Shown in pieces: positions 1 through 5,516 of a stretch of 6,727 nucleotides of DNA. Numbering within the stretch: the stretch's first letter is position 1; each line of letters opens with the position of its first letter. Both the position numbers and the translations under genes were made by a program. Source of the DNA: Oscillospiraceae bacterium (GTDB lineage: Bacteria; Bacillota; Clostridia; Oscillospirales; Oscillospiraceae); assembly GCA_031266955.1 (NCBI GenBank), contig JAISAA010000190.1, forward strand, positions 1-6,727, written 5' to 3'. The notes beneath the pieces were generated by a model that worked only from the letters and a program-made list of their open reading frames with translations, was not told the DNA's origin and searched no databases.

Positions 1-974
1 GCCGTGATCAGCGCCGCGCTCGCGAGCACGGCAAGCTTAGTGTATTTTCTGTTTTTCATGATCGCGCCAAGCCTTTCTTTCAGGTCTTTTTTGTCCTCGC
101 ACATAGTGGTCGAGAGTACGGCCTTCGGCGTTTTGCCCGCGGCGGCGACGTAAAGGAGCGTGTCGCCGTAGCTTTGCTTTCCGTCCGTATCAAGGCTGCG
201 GATAACGGCCTCGTCGCAGGAGAGCTCACAGGCGCGGTCAATTTCGCGGCGCGTCAGCCATACTATCGGGTTGAACCAGTGAACGGCGCAGGCAAAGACG
301 GACAGCCAGCGCACGAGTATATCGCGCCTGTGCAAATGCGTCAATTCGTGGCGCAGCACGGCCTCGAGCTGTTCGTCCGTGTATTCCTTATCCGGCAGCA
401 CGATCGCGGGTCTGAATACGCCGATCAGCATAGGCGTGGACGCGAGCGGATTTCGGTACACCGGGACGCGGCACTCTATGCCGGCCGGCACGTTGCGGCG
501 GCGTAACCGCCGCAGAAAGACGTTATTGCCGATGATGAAGTACATCAGCACCGCGAGCACTCCGACGGGGTAAGCATAAGAACCGAGAGCGAACCAGGCT
601 TGCGAGTGAAGCAGCTCCGTAGTTTCCCGCGCGCCGTCGTAAGCTGCTTCGACAGGGACCGTTATTGTGCCAAGCCCGCCGTTGGCGGCGTCGCCGATGC
701 TATCCAATGCCGCGGCAAGAGCTTGCGGCGGGGTAAGCGCGTATTCAGTCCGCTCGGTCACGGCTTTCAGCGAATTAACCGGATTTATGACTACCGGCAG
801 CGTTACGATCCGCGACGCGGGCACAAGCAGCGCCGCTATCACCACAAGCCACAGGTAATACTGCACCGATTTGGGAAGCCTGTTTTTAAGCCACGGCCTT
901 AGCGCGGACAGGCAGACCGCGAGAGCGCTTCCCGCGACCGTCATAACACCGACCGCGCGTAAAATTTCACTCAT
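1..974 (-). CDS. M56-family (BlaR1/MecR1-like) membrane metallopeptidase, partial
   Basis: This gene runs off the left edge, so only the first 324 residues are present and the C-terminal part is missing. It is an integral-membrane zinc protease of the BlaR1/MecR1 type. In that family it senses an external signal and triggers inactivation of the partner BlaI repressor. The zinc site is visible as HELTH at residues 209-213 (H209, E210, H213), with CELSCDE at 249-255 supplying the likely third ligand, E250. Hydrophobic segments lie near residues 4-25, 36-56, 127-150 and 220-240, and another begins at about 313. An approximately 70-residue loop (57-126) separates the second and third. The ATG at 974-972 sits inside the end of the repressor gene (ATGAGTGA, 8-base overlap) after a G-rich stretch at 982-987, so translation is probably coupled. 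The sensor domain would lie outside the window, so beta-lactam sensing cannot be claimed. Family assignment is firm; the signal is unknown. Confidence 0.93.
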   Translation of the reverse strand, partial: MSEILRAVGVMTVAGSALAVCLSALRPWLKNRLPKSVQYYLWLVVIAALLVPASRIVTLPVVINPVNSLKAVTERTEYALTPPQALAAALDSIGDAANGGLGTITVPVEAAYDGARETTELLHSQAWFALGSYAYPVGVLAVLMYFIIGNNVFLRRLRRRNVPAGIECRVPVYRNPLASTPMLIGVFRPAIVLPDKEYTDEQLEAVLRHELTHLHRRDILVRWLSVFACAVHWFNPIVWLTRREIDRACELSCDEAVIRSLDTDGKQSYGDTLLYVAAAGKTPKAVLSTTMCEDKKDLKERLGAIMKNRKYTKLAVLASAALIT

Positions 975-1344
975 TGCCGCCGCCCCCCATATTAAAATAT
1001 TCGCGGAGCTCGTCAATATCCGCGTCGGTCAAATGCCCGTTGCGCACCATTGCGAGAGCAAGCTTTTTCGCGCTTCCGAAGCGTTCAAGCGCCGCCCTTT
1101 CCTCCGCGAGGATATATTCGTCCTCCGTGACAAGCGGCACGAACTGCGCCGCGCCGTATTTGTCGAGATGAGTGATCGCGCCCTTGTCCCGCAAGCGGAA
1201 CACAAGGGTCTTGATCGTGGAGTGATTCCACTTCGTAGTCTGTAAAAGCGCCTCGCGGATCTGCGCGAGCGTCATAGGGCGCGCCTCCCGCCACAGCAAG
1301 CGCATTACCTCCAGCTCCGCGTCCGTGATGGTTTTTGCCCTCAT
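967..1344 (-). CDS. BlaI/MecI/CopY-family transcriptional repressor
   Basis: A 125-residue winged-helix repressor, the usual length for the family. It opens with ITDAELEVMRLLW (6-18). The recognition-helix region WNHSTIKTLVFRLRDKG spans 39-55, and the wing and linker YGAAQFVPLVTEDEY span 63-77. A helical C-terminal dimerisation segment follows (about 78-117), ending in a glycine tail. Family members bind TACAnnTGTA operators as dimers and are inactivated when the partner M56 protease is activated. The start is supported by AGAGG at 1355-1351, seven bases upstream of the ATG. A strong promoter with an overlapping TACAnnTGTA box lies directly upstream, so autorepression is expected. The gene overlaps the M56 gene by 8 bases. 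In my alignment from memory to Staphylococcus aureus BlaI, the Asn-Phe bond cut during induction corresponds to A98-M99 here. CopY-type metal regulation is less likely because no cysteine motif is present. Confidence 0.95.
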   Translation of the reverse strand: MRAKTITDAELEVMRLLWREARPMTLAQIREALLQTTKWNHSTIKTLVFRLRDKGAITHLDKYGAAQFVPLVTEDEYILAEERAALERFGSAKKLALAMVRNGHLTDADIDELREYFNMGGGGNE

Positions 1345-1373
1345 AATGAACCTCTGGTTATCTTAGTAGTTAT

Positions 1374-1402
1374 ATTCTACACTTGTAACCACAGGCTGTC
1401 AA
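1374..1402 (-). promoter_or_regulatory. Sigma-A-type promoter of the repressor-M56 operon
   Basis: Read on the minus strand, the -35 is TTGACA (1402-1397), the spacer is exactly 17 bases, and the -10 is TAGAAT (1379-1374). The predicted transcription start is near 1367, leaving a leader of about 23 bases before the ATG at 1344. The -35 is a perfect consensus match. Confidence 0.85.
1378..1387. promoter_or_regulatory. Probable BlaI operator (TACAnnTGTA) over the repressor's own promoter
   Basis: The plus strand reads TACACTTGTA, which matches the TACAnnTGTA core inverted repeat recognised by BlaI/MecI/CopY repressors. It covers the last part of the promoter spacer and the first two bases of the -10, so a bound dimer would block RNA polymerase. 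The site is seen directly; its binding by the adjacent repressor is inferred from family knowledge. Confidence 0.8.
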
Positions 1403-1437
1403 ACGAAAGTGCGTTTGTTCATATAAAATTTACAATT

Positions 1438-2313
1438 TTAATAGTCGTAATTGAGATCATATCCGCCTGAGTCGAGATAGAAGCCGTCGTTGTATACATC
1501 AGCCACCCACGTCTGTTTGACGACAGCCCATTGCTCCCCGTCCCAGGACAGCACGGTGTACGGCACGGCGTTGTATTTCAGCGAGTGCAAAATCAAAATA
1601 TCCCGTCTGTTGTTATCGGCGTACTCGTTGGGAACAAACACGCCGGAGCAGACGCTTGGGCCGTATCCCGCGTCAAACTGCCGGTATTCCTCCGGCATAC
1701 CGAAGTTATCGACGAGCTCGGAAATAATAAAGAGGGAATCCTCATACTTTTTGATTTCTTCGGGCGATCTGCTTGATATAGTATCCAGCACAGTCAACAA
1801 TCGGTGAAACTCGTTATTTACGATCCGGAACACGTAGACGTCCGTCGCCCACGTATTTGTCATAGTGGTGTTTCCGACGATTATCCTGTCGCCGCCGCCG
1901 TCCAAATCCGCAACATATACGTCCATTCGGTAATGGATGTTGATATTTGGTTCGTCCGCCGAAAACTTTTCGTCAAGTATGACGGACGCCTCGCTCCCGT
2001 CGCCCAGCACGGCCCGGAGCTCCACATAGTCGTCGCCGTATTGTCCGGGAACCAGCTTGGTCGGAATAATGTACAGGATGTCGTCGGCAACGCCGTCGTC
2101 CGTAAAGTCGCAGTTTTCGATTTTTACCGGTGCGTCGCCGTATTGTACTACGGCTTCCAAAACCTCGCGCTCCGCCCTGTCGATCCGTAAAAACCCGGTA
2201 GCTTCCGCGGCTACTCCGATATCATTGCCCGCCGGCGTATCGTCTGCGCGGATACAGCCGGCGCAGCATAAGGCAGCGGCTAAAACGAGAAAACAAAGTT
2301 TTTGAATTGTCAT
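1438..2313 (-). CDS. Predicted secreted lipoprotein with Asp-rich VCBS/FG-GAP-like loops
   Basis: A 291-residue protein of unknown function. I place the start at the ATG at 2313-2311. It is preceded by GAGGGAG (2326-2320) with 6-base spacing and is followed at once by a lipoprotein signal peptide. A longer in-frame GTG start at 2361 would add 16 charged residues before the signal peptide and lacks a good ribosome binding site. The signal peptide runs from residue 1 to 19, with C20 in ALCCAGC as the likely lipidated cysteine; the -3 residue is Cys rather than the usual Leu. The mature part contains two acidic loops, DFTDDGVADD (69-78) and DLDGGGDR (136-143). These resemble calcium-binding loops of VCBS/FG-GAP beta-propeller repeats, and WDGEQW (257-262) fits the same style. 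It is probably anchored outside the membrane. It lies 37 bases downstream of the serine hydrolase gene on the same strand, so the two are probably co-transcribed. No clear terminator follows it. Confidence 0.8.
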   Translation of the reverse strand: MTIQKLCFLVLAAALCCAGCIRADDTPAGNDIGVAAEATGFLRIDRAEREVLEAVVQYGDAPVKIENCDFTDDGVADDILYIIPTKLVPGQYGDDYVELRAVLGDGSEASVILDEKFSADEPNINIHYRMDVYVADLDGGGDRIIVGNTTMTNTWATDVYVFRIVNNEFHRLLTVLDTISSRSPEEIKKYEDSLFIISELVDNFGMPEEYRQFDAGYGPSVCSGVFVPNEYADNNRRDILILHSLKYNAVPYTVLSWDGEQWAVVKQTWVADVYNDGFYLDSGGYDLNYDY

Positions 2314-2350
2314 AATAAACTCCCTCGCCGTATCAGGACGCCTTTCATCA

Positions 2351-3790
2351 TTATCCTGCACACCTATCTGTCAAAATGCCGTCGCACGAGAAATTTTTCA
2401 GGTTCAGCGACACATTCATATTAAAGGCCGCGTTGATATGCGCGCCGTTGAAGGTCAGCCTGTATGTTACCTCATACGGTGTTTCAATATAGAATATCGT
2501 CAGCACAAGCGTTTTTTCATTTTCCCACGCCGAGTAGGAAACATATTTTTGATCGTGGAATTGAATATCCTTGACGAATACGTCTCTGCCGCGGACCGGT
2601 TCGCGGAGGTCAAACTCAATGGCGCTCTCCGGTCGGTCGGCGTATTGCAGCCGAATACAAAATCGCGTTATTTCCTTTTGCTTGAATCCGATCGATCGAA
2701 GCTTATGCGGATTCTCCGACAGCGAGTAAGTTTTCCCGTCAAGCGACGGGACGTTTTCGGGAATATCCCGGAAGACCGGAACCGGATACGCCAAGCTTTT
2801 CAATGATGCCGGCAATTTCTGCTCCGACGCGGGCTCAATGATTTTTTCTTGAAGAAGGTCGATGACAATATCCGTATTTTTGCGTCTCGATGTAAGCGCG
2901 ACGGCGATATTTTTTCTCTGGCAGGCATACCACAGCATACCGAAGCCGCCGGAATGAAAAACACTCCCGTCGAGGTCGATCCGCATATGATAGCCGTATC
3001 CGTTTTTATGCTTGTCCTTTTCATTTTCATCGCGGTCGTCGCTCTGCTCGGTCATAGCCTCCGAGAGATATTCCGCGGATACGATCCTTTTGTTTTTATA
3101 AAGCCCTTTGTCCGTTATCATCTGAGCGAAGCGGGCGACCGCGCCGACCGTCAGGCCAAGCCCCATACCCCCGGCGGTGATCCCTTGCGGGCAGACCTCC
3201 CAAGTGGATTCATAGATTTCAAGAGGCTCAAACAAATTTTCTTTTATAAAGCTGTAAAAGCTCTGACCCGAAACGCGCTCAACAATTGCCGCCAGCATAT
3301 GCGAGGCGTGTGTGCTGTAGCGATAGTATGTACCCGGTTTATGCGGAAGCTCCTGCGCTAAAAACGCCTTGACCCAATCCTCCTGCGGATAAAGAAGTCC
3401 GTAGGTGTTGTCGTGGATGCCGCAGGTCATGGATAAAAGATGCCGCACGCGCAATTCTTTTAAGTTGTCCGATATCGCCGGAGGCAATTTATCCGGGAAG
3501 AAGTCAATTACAAAATCATCTAAGCGAAGCAGCCCTTTATCGGAGGCAATGCCCACGCCGACACCCGTGAAGGATTTTGTCACCGAATACCACAACTGAA
3601 CGCTGTCAATTTCATAAGGAGGTTTGCAAAACTCCGCGATTTTTTTGCCGTTCCGCAAAAGCACGAAGCTCGTCACCTGCAAATCCCGCCGCTCAAATTC
3701 ATCCGCCAACTCAAGGACGGCGGATGAATATATTCCCTGACTTTCAGGTGCATAGATCCGGCTGTCGCGTTCCGCAAGGATTTTATCCAT
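2351..3790 (-). CDS. S12-family beta-lactamase-fold serine hydrolase, apparently cytoplasmic
   Basis: A 479-residue protein with the penicillin-binding/beta-lactamase class C fold. The catalytic SxxK is SVTK at 69-72 (nucleophile S69, general base K72). The second motif is YST at 158-160, where many relatives have YxN. The third, equivalent to KTG/HxG, is HSG at 279-281 followed by GFG. Supporting family features are LRVRHLLSMTCGI (113-125) and the amphipathic ERVSGQSF after the tyrosine motif. Residues from about 330 to 479 form a separate, strand-rich C-terminal domain of unknown role. There is no signal peptide or membrane anchor, so it probably works in the cytoplasm. The substrate may be an ester, amide or peptide rather than an external antibiotic. 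AAGGGGAT (3802-3795) supports the ATG at 3790. A TACAnnTGTA box lies 74 bases upstream of the start, suggesting control by the nearby BlaI-family repressor. Substrate cannot be predicted. Confidence 0.9.
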   Translation of the reverse strand: MDKILAERDSRIYAPESQGIYSSAVLELADEFERRDLQVTSFVLLRNGKKIAEFCKPPYEIDSVQLWYSVTKSFTGVGVGIASDKGLLRLDDFVIDFFPDKLPPAISDNLKELRVRHLLSMTCGIHDNTYGLLYPQEDWVKAFLAQELPHKPGTYYRYSTHASHMLAAIVERVSGQSFYSFIKENLFEPLEIYESTWEVCPQGITAGGMGLGLTVGAVARFAQMITDKGLYKNKRIVSAEYLSEAMTEQSDDRDENEKDKHKNGYGYHMRIDLDGSVFHSGGFGMLWYACQRKNIAVALTSRRKNTDIVIDLLQEKIIEPASEQKLPASLKSLAYPVPVFRDIPENVPSLDGKTYSLSENPHKLRSIGFKQKEITRFCIRLQYADRPESAIEFDLREPVRGRDVFVKDIQFHDQKYVSYSAWENEKTLVLTIFYIETPYEVTYRLTFNGAHINAAFNMNVSLNLKNFSCDGILTDRCAG

Positions 3791-3863
3791 TTTTATCCCC
3801 TTGCTCCCACTTTCATATTTTTATTTCATCATCGGCGGGGACGGTTTGTTTAACATTCTTTCG

Positions 3864-3873
3864 TACATATGTA
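3864..3873. promoter_or_regulatory. Probable BlaI operator (TACAnnTGTA) upstream of the serine hydrolase gene
   Basis: TACATATGTA is a perfect 10-base palindrome that fits the BlaI/MecI core operator and the same pattern as the site over the repressor promoter. It lies between the stop of the DUF1801 gene and the hydrolase start. I could not identify a convincing promoter at this site: a possible -35, TTGGGT (3890-3885), has no good -10 partner. The operator role therefore rests on the motif match and position. Confidence 0.65.
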
Positions 3874-3878
3874 TTTTT

Positions 3879-4283
3879 TCAGGCACCCAAGCCCGCGATC
3901 CGCCACCGCACGATGTCGGTGATAAGCTCGTGGTCGATAGGCTTGCTGAAAGGGAAGTGAATTGAGCCCTTGCTTGTCTTGTAGCCCTTCAGCCGTTCCG
4001 CGAACACGGCCGTCGCTTCGCCGCCGGGGTATAGCCCGATATGGCTCCTGAACGCCGCGAAATGGACGATGTTCCCGTCCTGCCAAAACGTCGGCATTTG
4101 CCACGACATTTTCTCCGTCGCCTCCGGCGCGGCGGCGCGGATGGTTTCGCGAACCGCCTGCAAAATCAGCTGAACCTCCGCCGGTTTGCCGGCGATGTAG
4201 TCGTCTATGACGCCGGGCTTGCCGCAAAAATGGCTTTGATTCGTGTTTTTGAATTCCCTCCCGCACTCCGGACATTTCCACAT
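3879..4283 (-). CDS. DUF1801 (YdhG-like) protein with N-terminal zinc ribbon
   Basis: A 134-residue soluble protein. The first 21 residues form a small zinc-binding motif, with ligands probably C4, C7, H18 and C20 (CPEC and HFCG). The rest is the DUF1801/YdhG-like domain, recognised by SWQMPTFW (60-67), HFAAFRSHIGLYPG (74-87) and SIHFPFSKPID (107-117). Some DUF1801 relatives have been discussed as frataxin-like iron chaperones, but that does not establish a function here. The ATG at 4283 follows AAAGGAGG (4300-4293) at 9 bases. It has its own strong promoter (4359-4331). No terminator is evident after its stop, so transcripts may read into the serine hydrolase gene. Confidence 0.88.
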   Translation of the reverse strand: MWKCPECGREFKNTNQSHFCGKPGVIDDYIAGKPAEVQLILQAVRETIRAAAPEATEKMSWQMPTFWQDGNIVHFAAFRSHIGLYPGGEATAVFAERLKGYKTSKGSIHFPFSKPIDHELITDIVRWRIAGLGA

Positions 4284-4330
4284 GGTTATGCGCCTCCTTT
4301 ATGTATTTGGTGTGATAAAAAGCTGTAAGT

Positions 4331-4359
4331 ATTTTACCACGGACGCCATCTAAAGTCAA
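4331..4359 (-). promoter_or_regulatory. Sigma-A-type promoter of the DUF1801 gene
   Basis: On the minus strand the -35 is TTGACT (4359-4354), the spacer is 17 bases and the -10 is TAAAAT (4336-4331). The predicted start is near 4324, about 40 bases before the ATG. It is divergent from the promoter at 4397-4425, with 37 bases between the two -35 boxes. Confidence 0.8.
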
Positions 4360-4396
4360 ACTCGAAAAAGCTCCGGGAGGGACCCAAGCGCGAGCC

Positions 4397-4425
4397 TTGA
4401 CAAGCGCGGATTTTTGACATAAAAT
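4397..4425 (+). promoter_or_regulatory. Sigma-A-type promoter of the Pr6Pr-like membrane protein gene
   Basis: The -35 is TTGACA (4397-4402), the spacer is 17 bases and the -10 is TAAAAT (4420-4425). Transcription should start near 4432, giving a leader of about 84 bases. A second TTGACA at 4414-4419 directly abuts the -10 and is too close to serve it. Confidence 0.82.
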
Positions 4426-4433
4426 ACGCTAAA

Positions 4434-4461
4434 CGCCTCCGGGGACCGCCGCGCGGAGGCG
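4434..4461 (+). promoter_or_regulatory. 5'-terminal stem-loop in the leader of the membrane protein mRNA
   Basis: CGCCTCC (4434-4440) pairs perfectly with GGAGGCG (4455-4461) across a 14-base GC-rich loop. The hairpin begins almost at the predicted transcription start. Such 5' hairpins can protect mRNA from 5'-dependent decay. Its CCTCC arm is also complementary to the gene's ribosome binding site, AGGAGG (4501-4506). The inverted repeat is seen directly; a role is inferred. Confidence 0.5.
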
Positions 4462-4515
4462 CGCGTACATAAATGATCCGGCGAATACGGCGGTGTGAAC
4501 AGGAGGACGTTCAAA

Positions 4516-5208
4516 ATGAAAAACAACAGAATTCTCGCGCTGGGCTACAGGTGCGCCGCGTTCATACTGTGCCTGCTCGGCATCCTCGACACGGCAGGCG
4601 TGCTCCGCGGAGCTCCCTCGTGGACGATATTGCTTTACTACACAACGCAGAGCAATATTTTGGTGCTGGCGATGCTCGGCGCGCTCATCGTTCGGACGGC
4701 GGCAGCCTTAAAGCGCGGCGGCGCGGCGGGCGGCTCAAGCTTTTTCGAGCGGCTGTCGGCAATCGTCACGCTGTCGATATTCGTCACGTTTATGCTGTAC
4801 TGGACTATGCTCGCGCCGCTGATGGCGGGGACGCCGTTTCTGTTTTCATTCGCCAATCTCCAGGTACACGGGGTCACGCCGCTCCTGATGATTTTCGACT
4901 ATTTCGTATTCTCCGAGCGCGGTAAAATGAAAAAGCAGGACCCGTGGCTGTTCGCCATAGTCCCGTACGCCTACGCCGTCCAGTCCACGATCCTCGGCTT
5001 CTCCGGGGCGGTGACTTACTACGGAGGACGCTTTCCGTACTTTTTCCTCGACTTCGACGCGTCCGGCGCTTTCGTGTTCGTTTACCTCGCGGTGTTCACG
5101 CTTTTCTTTTTGGGTCTCGCGTTTCTGCTCAGGTGGTACGATAGGCGAAAGGGCCGCCGCAGCGGCGCCCGGAGCGACGCGCGTGAAACCGCCGGGCGGG
5201 ATACATAA
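4516..5208 (+). CDS. Pr6Pr/FAR-17a-AIG1-like multi-pass membrane protein
   Basis: A 230-residue polytopic membrane protein. I chose the ATG at 4516 because AGGAGG (4501-4506) lies 9 bases upstream; the in-frame GTG at 4495 would place that site inside the coding region. About six hydrophobic segments are visible: roughly 6-25, 37-60, 80-102, 115-135, 147-165 and 182-208. A basic tail, rich in Arg, follows and should be cytoplasmic. Family hallmarks are YYTTQSNILV (41-50), LQVHGVTPLLMIFDYFVF (115-132) and YYGGRFPYFFLDF (169-181). In the eukaryotic relatives AIG1 and ADTRP, a Thr and a His in the membrane hydrolyse fatty-acid esters of hydroxy fatty acids. T44 and H118 are plausible counterparts, though bacterial activity is not established. 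It has its own promoter and is divergent from the DUF1801 gene. No terminator is evident downstream. Confidence 0.85.
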   Translation: MKNNRILALGYRCAAFILCLLGILDTAGVLRGAPSWTILLYYTTQSNILVLAMLGALIVRTAAALKRGGAAGGSSFFERLSAIVTLSIFVTFMLYWTMLAPLMAGTPFLFSFANLQVHGVTPLLMIFDYFVFSERGKMKKQDPWLFAIVPYAYAVQSTILGFSGAVTYYGGRFPYFFLDFDASGAFVFVYLAVFTLFFLGLAFLLRWYDRRKGRRSGARSDARETAGRDT

Positions 5209-5253
5209 GGAACGGTCATAAATATGTACGGTTTGTAAATTTCGGTTCGATCT

Positions 5254-5363
5254 CGAGAAAACGGGAGAAAAACGGACCTACGGCGAGATAACGGGAGATA
5301 AACGGCCTGTAGAGGCTGAAAACGCGCCAAAACGCGGGTAAATACACGTAAAACGGCGTTTTT
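5254..5363 (+). repeat. Degenerate 30-base tandem repeat with helically phased A-tracts upstream of groE
   Basis: A 22-base unit at 5254-5275 recurs at 5284-5305 with two A-to-T differences and an exact 30-base period. Each unit contains two GAGA(A/T)A(A)ACGG blocks. A weaker continuation carries AAAACGCG at 5319-5326 and 5329-5336 and AAAACGGCG at 5350-5358. A-rich tracts are centred near 5259, 5270, 5289, 5300, 5320, 5330 and 5351, and a T-tract near 5361. All spacings are close to one or two helical turns, a pattern expected to bend DNA. The array ends six bases before the groE -35. Apart from the promoter and operator, I see no gene in the 5209-5516 intergenic stretch. Confidence 0.6.
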
Positions 5364-5368
5364 CACGC

Positions 5369-5397
5369 TTGCGCGATAGCTTCTCTTGGGCTATTAT
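5369..5397 (+). promoter_or_regulatory. groES: Sigma-A-type promoter of the groES-groEL operon
   Basis: The -35 is TTGCGC (5369-5374), the spacer is 17 bases and the -10 is TATTAT (5392-5397). The predicted transcription start is near 5404, just before the CIRCE element, so the operator lies in the first transcribed bases. The leader is about 113 bases long. Confidence 0.75.
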
Positions 5398-5407
5398 TAC
5401 TGTTGTG

Positions 5408-5434
5408 TTAGCACTCGGCTTCATTGAGTGCCAA
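5408..5434 (+). promoter_or_regulatory. CIRCE element (HrcA operator)
   Basis: A perfect left half TTAGCACTC (5408-5416), a 9-base spacer and a right half GAGTGCCAA (5426-5434) match the CIRCE consensus TTAGCACTC-N9-GAGTGCTAA with a single mismatch. HrcA binds this site to repress groE until heat shock. Its place just after the promoter is typical. The hrcA gene itself is not in the window. Confidence 0.95.
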
Positions 5435-5456
5435 GAGTGCTAATACGGAGTGCTAA
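5435..5456 (+). repeat. Two extra perfect CIRCE right half-sites
   Basis: GAGTGCTAA occurs at 5435-5443, directly abutting the CIRCE, and again at 5448-5456. Both match the consensus half-site better than the CIRCE's own right half (GAGTGCCAA). The result is one left half followed by three right halves in direct orientation, offset by 9 and 13 bases. Confidence 0.9.
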
Positions 5457-5516
5457 CACGGCGATAATATATATCCATCAAATTTCATCATCAATTTTAT
5501 TTGGGAGGTACAAGCA

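Noticed and set aside
174..506. Plus-strand open frame opposite the M56 gene
   Set aside because: It is an antisense shadow of the clearly recognised M56 protease, with no family motif of its own.
1400..1417. Inverted repeat CAAACG-N6-CGTTTG as a terminator after the lipoprotein gene
   Set aside because: The stem is short and no T-run follows on the minus strand; it overlaps the repressor promoter's -35.
1424..1440. AT-only inverted repeat TAAAATT/AATTTTA at the lipoprotein stop codon
   Set aside because: A 7-base A/T stem with a 3-base loop is too weak for an intrinsic terminator.
2313..2361. GTG at 2361 as the lipoprotein start
   Set aside because: It would put 16 polar residues before the signal peptide and overlap the hydrolase stop; the ATG at 2313 has a strong ribosome binding site at proper spacing.
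967..3790. Classical beta-lactam resistance operon
   Set aside because: No exported beta-lactamase or PBP is present and the sensor domain is not visible, so resistance cannot be claimed.
4473..4925. Plus-strand frame of 150 codons starting in the leader of the membrane protein gene
   Set aside because: It overlaps the real gene in another frame, is Arg-rich and lacks hydrophobic segments or any family motif. Its possible ribosome binding site is 13 bases away.
5254..5313. Possible CRISPR-like repeats with a 30-base period
   Set aside because: Only two good units are present, they abut with at most 8 bases between the 22-base cores, and there are no true spacers or cas genes.
5350..5363. 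AAAACG-G-CGTTTTT as a terminator for the membrane protein gene
   Set aside because: The symmetry leaves a one-base loop, and opening it leaves only an A/T stem. It fits better as part of the phased A-tract array.
5082..5366. Minus-strand frame of 94 codons with a 10-residue peptide repeat (YLPLSRRR / FLPFSRDR)
   Set aside because: It starts with GTG without a ribosome binding site and runs antisense into the membrane protein gene. The peptide repeat simply reflects the 30-base DNA repeat.
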